Below are positions 8,183-16,531 of a DNA stretch of 64,000 nt, piece after piece; within the stretch, counting starts at the first letter, position 1, and every line of letters begins with the position of its first letter. A program made the translations under genes and the position numbers. A model generated the notes under the pieces. The model was not told where the DNA came from, made no database searches, and was given only the letters and a program-made list of their open reading frames with translations. This DNA comes from Gemmobacter aquaticus (GTDB lineage Bacteria > Pseudomonadota > Alphaproteobacteria > Rhodobacterales > Rhodobacteraceae), in assembly GCF_007859075.1 (NCBI RefSeq), contig NZ_VOAK01000022.1, positions 186,001-250,000 of the forward strand, given 5' to 3'.

Positions 8183-9436
8183 ATGCCAGCGCCCGCCGCC
8201 CCTGATGCAGCCCTGCCCTGGTGGGGCACCGCCGCACATGACGCCTATCTCCTGAATGACGCAGCCCGGCAGTTCGCCTTCTTTGGCCGCAGCCTTGATC
8301 CGGCTGGCGGATTTCACGCGCAGGCCATGGACGGAAGCATCCTTTCCGGAGCGGTGAAGGAACTGCACGCGACGACGCGCATGGTCCATTCCTACGCGCT
8401 TGGGCATCTGGCCGGGTTGGCCGGTGCGGATCGCATGATCGATCATGGCATGACCGCGCTCCGCCAGTTGCATCGCGACAGTGACCATGGCGGCTATGTC
8501 TGGTCCTTTGCGCCCGATGGCACGGTCGCCGATGGCGCCAAGCTGGCCTATGGTCACGCCTTCGTCCTGCTGGCGGCCTCCAGCGCGCGCATGGCAGGGC
8601 ATCCGGATGCAGCCGCACTGCATGATGATATCTGCGAGGTGATCGACGCGCGCTTCTGGGATCACGCGGCTGGCCGCATGCGTGAGGAATTCGCCCGCGA
8701 CTGGCAGAAGATCTCGGCCTACCGCGGGATGAACGCGAACATGCATATGGCCGAGGCGCTACTCGCCGCCTTCGAGGCTACGGGCGAGCGGATGTTTCTG
8801 GACCGCGCGATCGGGATCTTCAATTTCTTCATCGGCAAGGTGGGGGCGGCGCAGAACTGGCGCCTGCCCGAGCATTTTACCGAAGACTGGTCCGTCGATG
8901 CGGGATACGAGGGTAATCCGATGTTTCGCCCCGCGGGCACGACACCGGGCCATTCCTTCGAGTTTGCGCGATTGATGCTGCAAGCCTGGGATCTCGACGG
9001 GTGCCGCAATGATGATCTGCGGGATTGGGCGGTGCACCTCTATCAGCGCGCTCTGGCCGATGGCTGGGACCACGCCCGAGGGGGTATCTTCTACACGGTC
9101 GGCGCGGATGGCGCCCCGATGCGGCGCAGCCGATACTGGTGGCCGCTGACCGAGGCGATCGGGGCCGCCGCCGCACTGCTGAAGGCTGGACTTGGCGCTT
9201 CCGACGACTATAGCCTCTTCTGGGCGACGGTGGACCGGCTGTTCATCGACAAGACGCATGGCGGCTGGATTCCCGAGATCGACGAGGACGATCGCCCCGA
9301 CGATAGCCAGTTCACCGGAAAGCCTGATATCTATCATGCGATCCAGGCCTGCCTTTTCCCACTTTTGCCCAGCCTTTCACACGCAGCGCGCGAGCTTCCC
9401 GGCCTGCGGGGGCGTCTGGCTGTGCGCGTGGATTGA
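8183..9436 (+). CDS. AGE-family sugar epimerase/isomerase
   Basis: Predicted alpha/alpha barrel enzyme of the N-acylglucosamine 2-epimerase family, 417 residues, with GAGGAG upstream of the ATG. Family-like stretches include ATTRMVHSYALGHLAG, GGYVWSFAPDG, YGHAFVLLAASSA, NANMHMAEALLAAFEATG, PGHSFEFARLM and RRSRYWWPLTEAIGAAAAL, carrying the His, Arg and Glu positions used for aldose-ketose isomerisation. Members act on N-acetylglucosamine, mannose or sulfoquinovose-type sugars. Position at the end of the ytf operon suggests it converts the imported sugar; the exact substrate is not determinable. Confidence 0.85.
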   Translation: MPAPAAPDAALPWWGTAAHDAYLLNDAARQFAFFGRSLDPAGGFHAQAMDGSILSGAVKELHATTRMVHSYALGHLAGLAGADRMIDHGMTALRQLHRDSDHGGYVWSFAPDGTVADGAKLAYGHAFVLLAASSARMAGHPDAAALHDDICEVIDARFWDHAAGRMREEFARDWQKISAYRGMNANMHMAEALLAAFEATGERMFLDRAIGIFNFFIGKVGAAQNWRLPEHFTEDWSVDAGYEGNPMFRPAGTTPGHSFEFARLMLQAWDLDGCRNDDLRDWAVHLYQRALADGWDHARGGIFYTVGADGAPMRRSRYWWPLTEAIGAAAALLKAGLGASDDYSLFWATVDRLFIDKTHGGWIPEIDEDDRPDDSQFTGKPDIYHAIQACLFPLLPSLSHAARELPGLRGRLAVRVD

Positions 9437-9442
9437 GAGCGC

Positions 9443-10072
9443 CTACCAGCGCAGAACACGCCCGCCAGCCAGTGCGCAGAGCCCCGCAACAATCACAATC
9501 GCGGCGCCGTACCAGGTCACGAAGAACAGAGGATTGTCCTGCACGCAAAAGAGCGAATAGCCTGTGGCCACACCCGCAGCAACCGCCAGACCCACCAAGG
9601 CGCCACTGATGCGTGGCGAGGTCGTAGCCCCTCTGGAAAGCCAGCGCAGAGCCAGCGCCGCAGGCAGGGCGGAAAGCAGCAGGATCAACCCCATGCATTC
9701 GGCAAGTGCCGGGACCGATACGTCGGCAAAACGCTGGGCTGGCGGCTGAGAGGCATAGGACCAAATCCAAAGCCCCGTGGCGGCGCCAAGCGGCAAGAGC
9801 AGGGGCAACACGCGCGCATCGCGCTCGGGCCGCGTCAGGCGCAACGCGAGGGCAAGGGCGACAAGGCAAAGAACCGCAGGCAGGACCGTCTTTGTCAGAA
9901 CCACGGGTTTCGACATCGCCTGCATCAGTTCATCGCGCGGCCCGGCAATCAGCAGGAACAGTGCCGACACGACCCCGACCACCGTCACGATCTGCAGCCC
10001 GATGCTGCGCGGGTGAAGGGCGGGCAAGGCGGTCTCGGCTGACAGCCGGTCAATCAATTCATGTGTCTTCAT
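9443..10072 (-). CDS. nrsF: NrsF-family (DUF1109) membrane anti-sigma factor
   Basis: Predicted polytopic inner-membrane protein of 209 residues with about six hydrophobic segments after a short cytoplasmic N-terminus (MKTHELIDRLS). It belongs to the DUF1109/NrsF family, which holds the ECF factor SigF inactive until metal or redox stress. Cysteines fall at 69, 126 (ALAECMG), 176 (YSLFCVQDN) and 199. C126 and C176 are 50 residues apart in conserved-looking motifs, fitting the pair thought to sense stress in Caulobacter NrsF. Its start overlaps the sigF stop (ATGA), so the two are cotranscribed. It converges on the epimerase gene. Confidence 0.9.
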   Translation of the reverse strand: MKTHELIDRLSAETALPALHPRSIGLQIVTVVGVVSALFLLIAGPRDELMQAMSKPVVLTKTVLPAVLCLVALALALRLTRPERDARVLPLLLPLGAATGLWIWSYASQPPAQRFADVSVPALAECMGLILLLSALPAALALRWLSRGATTSPRISGALVGLAVAAGVATGYSLFCVQDNPLFFVTWYGAAIVIVAGLCALAGGRVLRW

Positions 10073-10611
10073 CTCTCGTCTCTCCGGACATGCACGGCCA
10101 TGCGTTTCATCGCACGGTGCAGCGCCACGCGCACAGCGCCCTCGCTTATTCCAAGCCGCTTCCCGACTGCGCCTGCGGTTTCGCCCTCAAGACTGATGGC
10201 GCGGACGATCCCGGCCGATCGCGGATCGAGCTGGCCGAGCAGGTATTCGCTATCATGTGCCACTGTGGGATCATCGATGGCAGTCTCCAGTGACTCGGCG
10301 AAGTCCTCGATCGGCAAATGAACGCGGTTACCGCGACGGCGAAAGGCGTCGACGATCTTGTAGCGCGTGATGGCATAGAGCCAGGGCAGCAACGGCGCGG
10401 CACTATCCCAGGTCTGACGTTTGGCGTGGATCGCGATCAGCACCTCTTGCACGATATCCTCATGGTGGTCAGGCGGCAGCGATGACCCTCGCGCCCGGAC
10501 GATTCCGCGCAGGACGGGGCTGACGGCATGCAGGAACCGGGCATAGGCACGCCCATCCCCTGCAATCGCGGCCCTCAGCAGCGCCGCCCATTCGTCTTCA
10601 CGCGTTGTCAT
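10069..10611 (-). CDS. sigF: ECF RNA polymerase sigma factor SigF
   Basis: Extracytoplasmic-function sigma factor, 180 residues from the ATG at 10611 (MTTREDEWAALL). An upstream in-frame TTG at 10641 would lie within the predicted promoter and is less likely. Region 2 is at about 20-90 (DIVQEVLIAIHAKRQTWD, WLYAITRYKIVDAFRRRG). Region 4 has the helix-turn-helix GETAGAVGKRLGISEGAVRVALHRAMKRM. It is paired with the anti-sigma factor NrsF. In Caulobacter this pair responds to metals such as chromium, cadmium and copper. The upstream GTAAC/CGAA boxes suggest autoregulation. Confidence 0.9.
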   Translation of the reverse strand: MTTREDEWAALLRAAIAGDGRAYARFLHAVSPVLRGIVRARGSSLPPDHHEDIVQEVLIAIHAKRQTWDSAAPLLPWLYAITRYKIVDAFRRRGNRVHLPIEDFAESLETAIDDPTVAHDSEYLLGQLDPRSAGIVRAISLEGETAGAVGKRLGISEGAVRVALHRAMKRMAVHVRRDER

Positions 10612-10623
10612 CGTAGCTGTCCA

Positions 10624-10648
10624 TTCGCCGGAACAGCGCAAGTGTTAC
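10624..10648 (-). promoter_or_regulatory. Predicted SigF-type promoter of sigF-nrsF
   Basis: On the minus strand GTAAC (10648-10644) is followed after 16 bases by CGAA (10627-10624). This resembles the SigF consensus GTAACC-N16-CGAA but with one base less spacing. The 14 bases GGCGAATGGACAGC around the -10 box are identical to those upstream of the bufferin operon. Transcription would start only a few bases before the ATG at 10611, giving an almost leaderless message. Confidence 0.65.
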
Positions 10649-10699
10649 ACGTGAAATGCAAGATTGTGCGGATCTTGCTGTGTCACGGCGAATTGTGGG

Positions 10700-12478
10700 T
10701 CACGGTTGCGGTCTTCGACCCGCATCCGCTGTGATCCGTTCACTTTCCTCAACCAGTCGCTTTGCCGCCGATAGGCCAAGTGGCACCTGCGGTGGAAGCG
10801 TGGTTGCTGCGCCGTCGCGGGGCGGTACAGGGGCAGGGGCATCCGAAGGCCCTTGTAATTGCACGACAGGATACTCGTCTGCCAAATCGGCCAAACGTGT
10901 GCCCGGCGTAAGCGGACCATGCCCTGCCCGCTCTTCCCAGAAGCGCGCCTCATCCCCAAAGCCGAGCGCGCGGAACCGCTTTGCGAGTTGGGTGCTGGTT
11001 TCCACGTCTTGTATCTCTGCGGCAGCAGATCGGCCCACATGCAAAAGCAAGTCGTTATCCGAGCCTTTATGTGCCAGTACTCCGATCACCTCGGCCTGCA
11101 CCCCCGGCGTGCTTTCAGAAAGCTTGAGCGCCGCTTCAAACTGCCCGGCATTGGCCCTGGCAAGTGCGAGCGCTCGCAATAGCGCCTCTCTGTCCTCGGG
11201 TCTTCGGGTCTGATGCAAAAGGGCGTCAAGGTCATCTACTGTGCCTGCTGACACCTCCTGACCGGCCGCCAGCCTGTCGAGGGTATCCTTTGCACGGGCT
11301 GCGGCCTCACGTGGGGTGCGCAAACTGGCGGGCGGTGCAAGCAGATCTGCCGCATTTCGATAGCGCGCGTCAGCCTCTTCAGCCGCCAGCAATCGATCCA
11401 TATCGTTGTGCAGGCGCGTGATCTCGGCCTCGTATCCTGCCTCGGAGAGGCGGCTTACAAGGTCCGGGAAGATCCCCATCTTGAGGTTCGGGGGCAACTG
11501 GAGAAAGGCAATGACGATGTCAGCCGCGGCAACAGGCTCTGCGGGGCGCAGGTGATCGCGTGCCAGAACTGCCCAAAGGGCGGCAGGCGAGCGGCAGGTT
11601 TCCAGCCCGTTCAATCGCGGTTCAGCGATTCCCGGAGCATCGATCAGGCGCGCCACGGCGCCCAGCATCGCCGGCCCGATATCGTCTTCACCGACAAGGC
11701 CGAGGATCTGCAGCGCCTCGGCCCCAAAGCCAGCGGCAATATAGCGCTGCGCAAGGGTCATCGCGGCTTCGGTGTCCAGAGCGTCGCGGGCATCCATCAC
11801 CTCCGAACGTGCCGATGCGATCCCAGATGCAAGATCGCCGTCAAGTGGCGCCCAACTGGCGATGTCGAGGTCGGCACCAATCCTGCATGGATCAGCCTCC
11901 GGCAAGGCGCCTGCACCGGCGGCTGCAACCTCTCCCGTGGTGTCGCCGAGGCTGAGATTGCGCTCGGTGGCGATCGATCGCGCGAACTGCAAAACCATGT
12001 CATTGCGTGACACATCCGGCATCATTGGACCCGCGCCTGGTTCGGTGATTGCAGGCAGGGTCTTGTCTGTCAGAGCGACCGTCGGAAAAATCGGGATTTC
12101 GGGGGGCGCCTCGGGTTTGCCGTCCCGAAAATCGACAACGACAATGCCGGGGCGGAACTCGAATGCCTCTGCCCGACATTCACAAGGATCGCCCTCATTG
12201 ATCCGCAAGACCCCCGGCTCGGCACCGAGCTTGCGAATACGGGTTTGATCGATCCGTGCGAAAGCTTCGGTCAGGTCGAATTGGAGTTTGCCTTCATCCA
12301 CGGTCAGATCGTAGCCCGTCGCGGTCTGCCGCAGCGACCAGTCGGCAGGCGCTGGCAGCATGACCACCAGCCGGGTGAAGTCGCGGTGCTCGCCCGTGCG
12401 AACCCGGGCCTGCTGCGCCGAGGCGGGCAGGGCGAGAAGAGCGATCGAACATGCAAGCGACGCGACACCGCGTTTCAT
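10700..12478 (-). CDS. Large exported protein of unknown function in a flagellar operon
   Basis: 592 residues with a clear signal peptide (MKRGVASLACSIALLALPASA, cleavage about residue 21), so predicted periplasmic. I recognise no named domain. The N-terminal 110 residues look beta-rich and contain a tight cysteine pair (DPCECRAEAF). The middle and C-terminal parts are helical and alanine-rich with leucine spacing resembling TPR or Sel1-type solenoids (for example YIAAGFGAEALQILGLVG and ALALARANAGQFEAALKLSE). Its start overlaps the motA stop, so it is translated with MotA. A periplasmic role in stator assembly or flagellar function is inferred from this position only. Confidence 0.7.
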   Translation of the reverse strand: MKRGVASLACSIALLALPASAQQARVRTGEHRDFTRLVVMLPAPADWSLRQTATGYDLTVDEGKLQFDLTEAFARIDQTRIRKLGAEPGVLRINEGDPCECRAEAFEFRPGIVVVDFRDGKPEAPPEIPIFPTVALTDKTLPAITEPGAGPMMPDVSRNDMVLQFARSIATERNLSLGDTTGEVAAAGAGALPEADPCRIGADLDIASWAPLDGDLASGIASARSEVMDARDALDTEAAMTLAQRYIAAGFGAEALQILGLVGEDDIGPAMLGAVARLIDAPGIAEPRLNGLETCRSPAALWAVLARDHLRPAEPVAAADIVIAFLQLPPNLKMGIFPDLVSRLSEAGYEAEITRLHNDMDRLLAAEEADARYRNAADLLAPPASLRTPREAAARAKDTLDRLAAGQEVSAGTVDDLDALLHQTRRPEDREALLRALALARANAGQFEAALKLSESTPGVQAEVIGVLAHKGSDNDLLLHVGRSAAAEIQDVETSTQLAKRFRALGFGDEARFWEERAGHGPLTPGTRLADLADEYPVVQLQGPSDAPAPVPPRDGAATTLPPQVPLGLSAAKRLVEESERITADAGRRPQP

Positions 12479-13344
12479 GCCGCCGCCTGCTTGATTGATT
12501 TCAGCGCGGCTTCAATGTCATTGAAGGTTGGACGCAAGGTCGAAGGGGTCGTTTGCCGCCCTACTTCGATGCAGATATGTGCCGGGTGGCTATGCAGATT
12601 TGCAACCAGAACCTCCTGGATAAGCTGCAGGAAGTATCCGTCTTGCTCGACAACCGCCTTCAGCCGCGTCGCGAAAGGTCCGATCAGCCCATAGGCCAGA
12701 AACACGCCCAGAAATGTGCCGACCAGCGCACCGCCGATCATTTTCCCAAGGATTTCAGGCGGCTGGTCGATGGAACCCATGGTCTTGATCACCCCCAGAA
12801 CCGCCGCGACAATCCCAAGCGCGGGTAGCGCGTCTGCGACCGTCTGGAGCGCATGGCTCGAATGGAGCGCAGCATGGCGCGTGGACTCCATCCGGTGGGC
12901 GAGAAGTTCCTCAACCTGATGTGGGTCGTTGTAGTTCATTGATGACGCGCGGAAGGTGTCGCAGATCAGGTCCACAACCTCATGATCGGCCTGGATCTTG
13001 GGGTATTGCCCGAAGATGCCTGAGTTTGCGGGTGCCTCGACATGTTCCTCGAGTGCGACCGGATTGCTGCGCGACAGCCGGATCAGTTCGAACAGCAGGC
13101 ACAGCAGATTTCGGTAGTCCTCTGGCAGCCACTTCGGTCCCTTGAACACCTTTGCGATGTCCTTCAGCGTGTGCCTGACCGAGCTCATGTCATTCGACAA
13201 CAGGAACGTCCCCGTGGCGGCGCCGGCGATCATGATCATCTCGAAGGGCAGAGATTTCAGGATGATCCCCATCTTGCCACCGGCCAGCGTGTAGCCGCCG
13301 AACACCATGACAAAGATGATGACGATCCCGACGATGCCGAACAT
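12475..13344 (-). CDS. motA: Flagellar motor stator protein MotA
   Basis: Proton-channel subunit of the flagellar motor, 289 residues from the ATG at 13344, which has AGGAG upstream; a longer open frame starts eight codons earlier. Four membrane segments are visible, and the cytoplasmic loop carries the rotor-interaction stretch RLSRSNPVALEEH. Conserved prolines occur in DALPALGIVAAVLGVIKTMG and GLIGPFATRLKAV. No motB is present nearby, so the partner subunit must be encoded elsewhere. Part of the leftward unit fliL - small membrane protein - motE-like - motA - exported protein. Confidence 0.93.
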   Translation of the reverse strand: MFGIVGIVIIFVMVFGGYTLAGGKMGIILKSLPFEMIMIAGAATGTFLLSNDMSSVRHTLKDIAKVFKGPKWLPEDYRNLLCLLFELIRLSRSNPVALEEHVEAPANSGIFGQYPKIQADHEVVDLICDTFRASSMNYNDPHQVEELLAHRMESTRHAALHSSHALQTVADALPALGIVAAVLGVIKTMGSIDQPPEILGKMIGGALVGTFLGVFLAYGLIGPFATRLKAVVEQDGYFLQLIQEVLVANLHSHPAHICIEVGRQTTPSTLRPTFNDIEAALKSIKQAAA

Positions 13345-13400
13345 GGGGCGCTCCTGTCTGTTGCTCAAACCATGACTGACTGATTCGGCTTGATGGTCGG

Positions 13401-13961
13401 TTACTGCCGGGGCACATCGGTATTGCGTCCGGCCAGAAGGGCGCTGATGGCGTATGCCGCGCCGGGATCCATCCCGGCCATGATGCCCGCCGCCTCGGCT
13501 GGCCGCATCCGCCCAAGAAAACCGGCGACGAACTGCGGATCCATCCCATTGAACAGCGCCGCTGCTTCCTTTGGCTTCATGGCCTGATAAATCTCGGTCA
13601 GTTGCTGCACATCCCGCTCTGCCGCGCCCTCGGCGAGCGATATCGTCTTGCGCAACTCATCCTCGGCCGATCGCATCGTCGCTACCTGCGCCTCCACCTC
13701 TTTCCGCAGGGCGTCGAGTCGGGTCGCCTCGGCGGTCAACTCGGCCTCGCGCGTGCGCAAGGTTGCCTCACGTTGAAGCAGGGCCTTGGCGATCTCGGCC
13801 GGCGGCTCGGGGCAGGTCAGGGGGGCTATGGCAGCTGTGGGCTTTTCGGTGGCGGCCACCGCCGCATCTGCATGGGCACCAATCCGAAGGGCTGCGCTGG
13901 TGACCAGACAGGCGCCGATTCCCCACATCAGGCTGCGCTGAAGCATCCTCGTAGCGTTCAT
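13401..13961 (-). CDS. MotE-like flagellar protein with MgtE-N-type C-terminal domain
   Basis: 186 residues with an N-terminal hydrophobic segment (about 10-30) acting as signal or anchor, a coiled coil (about 60-115; AKALLQREATLRTREAELTA) and a C-terminal helical domain (about 118-175) with repeats PKEAAALFNGMD and PAEAAGIMAGMD. This matches the MotE/MgtE intracellular N-domain family found in alphaproteobacterial flagellar loci, where MotE acts as a periplasmic chaperone for stator protein MotC in Sinorhizobium. It overlaps the neighbouring small membrane gene by 4 bases and lies just upstream of motA. Confidence 0.75.
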   Translation of the reverse strand: MNATRMLQRSLMWGIGACLVTSAALRIGAHADAAVAATEKPTAAIAPLTCPEPPAEIAKALLQREATLRTREAELTAEATRLDALRKEVEAQVATMRSAEDELRKTISLAEGAAERDVQQLTEIYQAMKPKEAAALFNGMDPQFVAGFLGRMRPAEAAGIMAGMDPGAAYAISALLAGRNTDVPRQ

Positions 13962-14323
13962 AATGCGTCCTCCTCGACTGCCCGGGAGGTCTTGCGTCGG
14001 ATAAATCGCAACGGTCGGCTGTCCGTGGCGCGGTCGGGTGAGGGGAGGTCGTGCATGGAAGCCAGCAACACCTCCATTCGCGCGGCGGCCATTTCGGCAC
14101 GCGCCGTCAATGCTTCAAGCCCCGTGGCCGAGGCCTGCGCCGAGCCGCGCGCGCGATCAAGCGCCCTCGTCATGTCATCGACCTGCGCGGACAGTAGGGC
14201 AACTGCGCTGCCCATGCCCGATTCCAGCGTGGCGAACTTTCGCAACCGCGCTGAAAGCACATAACAATAGGCCGCGACGGCCAAAGTGCCCGCGACAAGC
14301 AGGATGTCTGCAAGAAGTCCCAT
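13958..14323 (-). CDS. Small single-pass membrane protein of the flagellar operon (DUF6468-like)
   Basis: 121 residues: one N-terminal membrane segment (about 5-24, LLADILLVAGTLAVAAYCYVL), then a mostly helical cytoplasmic region that may form a coiled coil (SAQVDDMTRALDRARGSAQ), and a basic tail (RPLRFIRRKTSR). It resembles the short DUF6468 proteins encoded beside fliL in alphaproteobacteria, but I assign that by size and position rather than by a firm motif. Lies between fliL and the motE-like gene. Confidence 0.65.
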   Translation of the reverse strand: MGLLADILLVAGTLAVAAYCYVLSARLRKFATLESGMGSAVALLSAQVDDMTRALDRARGSAQASATGLEALTARAEMAAARMEVLLASMHDLPSPDRATDSRPLRFIRRKTSRAVEEDAL

Positions 14324-14334
14324 TCGGCCCCCGT

Positions 14335-14823
14335 TCAGTTCAGCAGGAATTCGGTGATCAGCAGATCGTGCACGCCATCATCGCCGGTCACGATCTTGAT
14401 GCGCCGCAGCAGGTGCGCCCTTATGCGAACCAGTGCCGCGCGATCCTCAAGCTCGGCCACGTCAACGGCGCGCAGGTAGGTGTTGATCACATCAAGTATG
14501 CGCGGCATCAGATGGGCGACGTTTGTGGCCTGCGCGGGCGCGACCTCCAGCTGCGCACCAAGACGCAGCATCTGATGCCCCCCGGCCTCGCCCAGCGGGA
14601 TCGTGATCGCATCGATCGGGACGAAGGCAATGTCCGGCAGCGGCTGATGCGCGGACGCGCTTGCCGCATGATCGGAATGCCCTGAAAAGGGGATTCGCTC
14701 GAACCACGCCACGGCAAATCCGGCAGTGCCAGCCCCCAAGGCGGCAAGAATCGCCAGTGCGCTCAATACCTTTGCTCCGCGTTTCGATGCGGTAGGCGGT
14801 TGCTGGGTCGCGTCGTCGGCCAT
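14335..14823 (-). CDS. fliL: Flagellar basal body-associated protein FliL
   Basis: Single-pass membrane protein, 162 residues, that associates with the stator around the MS ring. I chose the ATG at 14823 (MADDATQQPP), which has GGAGAG five bases upstream; the open frame continues 22 codons further but lacks a ribosome site. A cytoplasmic N-terminus is followed by the membrane segment (ALAILAALGAGTAGFAVAW, about 22-40) and a periplasmic stomatin-like FliL domain ending ...RIRAHLLRRIKIVTGDDGVHDLLITEFLLN. Divergent from fliF. Confidence 0.9.
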   Translation of the reverse strand: MADDATQQPPTASKRGAKVLSALAILAALGAGTAGFAVAWFERIPFSGHSDHAASASAHQPLPDIAFVPIDAITIPLGEAGGHQMLRLGAQLEVAPAQATNVAHLMPRILDVINTYLRAVDVAELEDRAALVRIRAHLLRRIKIVTGDDGVHDLLITEFLLN

Positions 14824-14941
14824 GTGGCTCTCCATCGTCCGGATGGCCCACGAATAGCGTTTGGACACTAACCGATTCTTAAGCTGCATCCCTGATCAAG
14901 AAGGCGGATGCGGCAGAAGCCGTCGATGTCGGAGACGTGCC

Positions 14942-16531
14942 TTGAGGAATATCAGCGCGATTTGGTCGGGTCTTAGCAATGCGCGCCGCGGTGCACTTGT
15001 CGGGGCGCTGGTGGCGATGGCCGTCGCGGTTCTGATGCTGGGCCGCATGGGCGGGGCGAGCGAGACAGCCCTGCTGTATGCCGGGCTCGATCCACGCGTG
15101 GCCGGAGAGGTCGTAGCCGCGCTGGAGCAACGGGGTGTGCCCTATCAGGTGCAGGGCGAATCGATCCTCGTGGATCGCGCCCTGCGCGACAGATTGCGTC
15201 TCGATCTTGCGGCCGCAGGGCTGCCAGCAACTGGTCCACAGGGCTATGAATTGCTCGATTCGATGTCGGGGTTTGGCACCACCTCCCAGATGTTCGATGC
15301 GGCGCTCTTGCGTGCGAAAGAGGGAGAGCTGGCGCGCACCATTCTCGCGATGCCGGGGGTCAGCTCGGCGCGCGTTCATATCGCCGCAGCGCCGGACGGC
15401 CCGTTTCAGCGGGACCGGCGGCCGACCGCATCGATCACGGTTGCGCAGGCGTCAGGGACCATCGGTTCGTCGCAGGCCAAAGCGATCCAGCATCTGGTCG
15501 CAGCCTCGGTCGGCGGTATGACGGCCAGCGATGTCACCGTAATCGACCCGGTCGCGGGGATTGTCTCGGACCAGGGCAAGGACAGTCCGTTGCCGCAGGA
15601 CGCCCAGGATCGGGCCAAAGCGCTGAAGGAAAAGGCCGAGCGGCTGCTCTTCGCGCGTGTCGGCGATGGGCGCGCGGTCGTGGAGGTCAGCCTCGATCTG
15701 GTGTCCGACCGCGAGCAGATTTCCGAGCGTCGCATAGACCCTGAGGGCCGCGTTGCAATCTCGACCGACTCGCAAGAAAAGTCGGATCAGTCGACGGATG
15801 CACCGGCTGATGTCACCGTCGCCTCAAACCTGCCCGATGGCGATGCGCAGAACGGGCAGGGCACTGAAAGCCGGTCGAGCGAGACCAGGGAACGCGTCAA
15901 CTTCGAAGTGTCCGAGGTTCACCGGGAGCTTCTGCGCGAGCCCGGCGCGATCCGCCGCATGACCGTAGCCGTTCTGGTCGACAATCCGCCCGCAGAGGGC
16001 TCTGGCGCGTCCCCGCGAACGCCAGAGGAACTGGATGACCTTCGCCAGCTTGTCGCATCGGCGGTGGGATATGATGAGGCGCGTGGCGATGTGCTGACGC
16101 TGAAATCCATGACGTTCTCGCCGGTGCCGTCCCTCGGAACCGGCGCAGAGGCGGTCGCCCCGGCTGGCGCAGTGGATATCGCAGGTCTCGTCAAGATGGC
16201 GCTTGCTGCGGCTGTGGCCATCGCGCTTGCGGCCTTTGTGGTGCGTCCGGCACTGATGTCGCGCGCAAGGCCTGTCCTGCCGGCGGCAGATCCATTGGCG
16301 ATTGCAGGCTCAGGTCGGGCTGGCTGGGAAGATAACCCCGTCGCCCCGCGTGTCGTCACGGGTGAGATCGAGGATGCGGCCGATGGCACGCGCAGCGGCC
16401 TTGTCGATGTCGAGGCGACCGAGCTGCCCAACGATCCGGTCGAACGCCTGCGCCGGATGATCGACCAGCGTCAGGCCGAGTCGCTGGAGATTCTGCGCGG
16501 CTGGCTGGATCGGGGTGAGGAGACAGCATGA
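14942..16531 (+). CDS. fliF: Flagellar MS-ring protein FliF
   Basis: Forms the membrane-embedded MS ring, 529 residues. I placed the start at the TTG (14942) seven bases after GGAG; an open frame runs further upstream but encodes a Cys/Arg-rich stretch unlike FliF. First membrane segment about 15-35. The ring-building YscJ-like domain contains LYAGLDPRVAGEVVAALEQRGVPYQ and MPGVSSARVHIA. A Ser/Gln/Thr-rich linker (about 275-320) follows, then a second membrane segment (MALAAAVAIALAAFVV) and the cytoplasmic FliG-binding tail ending ILRGWLDRGEETA. No fliG is present in the window. Confidence 0.92.
   Translation: MRNISAIWSGLSNARRGALVGALVAMAVAVLMLGRMGGASETALLYAGLDPRVAGEVVAALEQRGVPYQVQGESILVDRALRDRLRLDLAAAGLPATGPQGYELLDSMSGFGTTSQMFDAALLRAKEGELARTILAMPGVSSARVHIAAAPDGPFQRDRRPTASITVAQASGTIGSSQAKAIQHLVAASVGGMTASDVTVIDPVAGIVSDQGKDSPLPQDAQDRAKALKEKAERLLFARVGDGRAVVEVSLDLVSDREQISERRIDPEGRVAISTDSQEKSDQSTDAPADVTVASNLPDGDAQNGQGTESRSSETRERVNFEVSEVHRELLREPGAIRRMTVAVLVDNPPAEGSGASPRTPEELDDLRQLVASAVGYDEARGDVLTLKSMTFSPVPSLGTGAEAVAPAGAVDIAGLVKMALAAAVAIALAAFVVRPALMSRARPVLPAADPLAIAGSGRAGWEDNPVAPRVVTGEIEDAADGTRSGLVDVEATELPNDPVERLRRMIDQRQAESLEILRGWLDRGEETA

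Noticed and set aside
14824-14941. Sigma-54 promoter in the fliL-fliF divergent gap
   Set aside because: The best candidate (TGGCCC...) lacks a matching -12 element at the proper distance.
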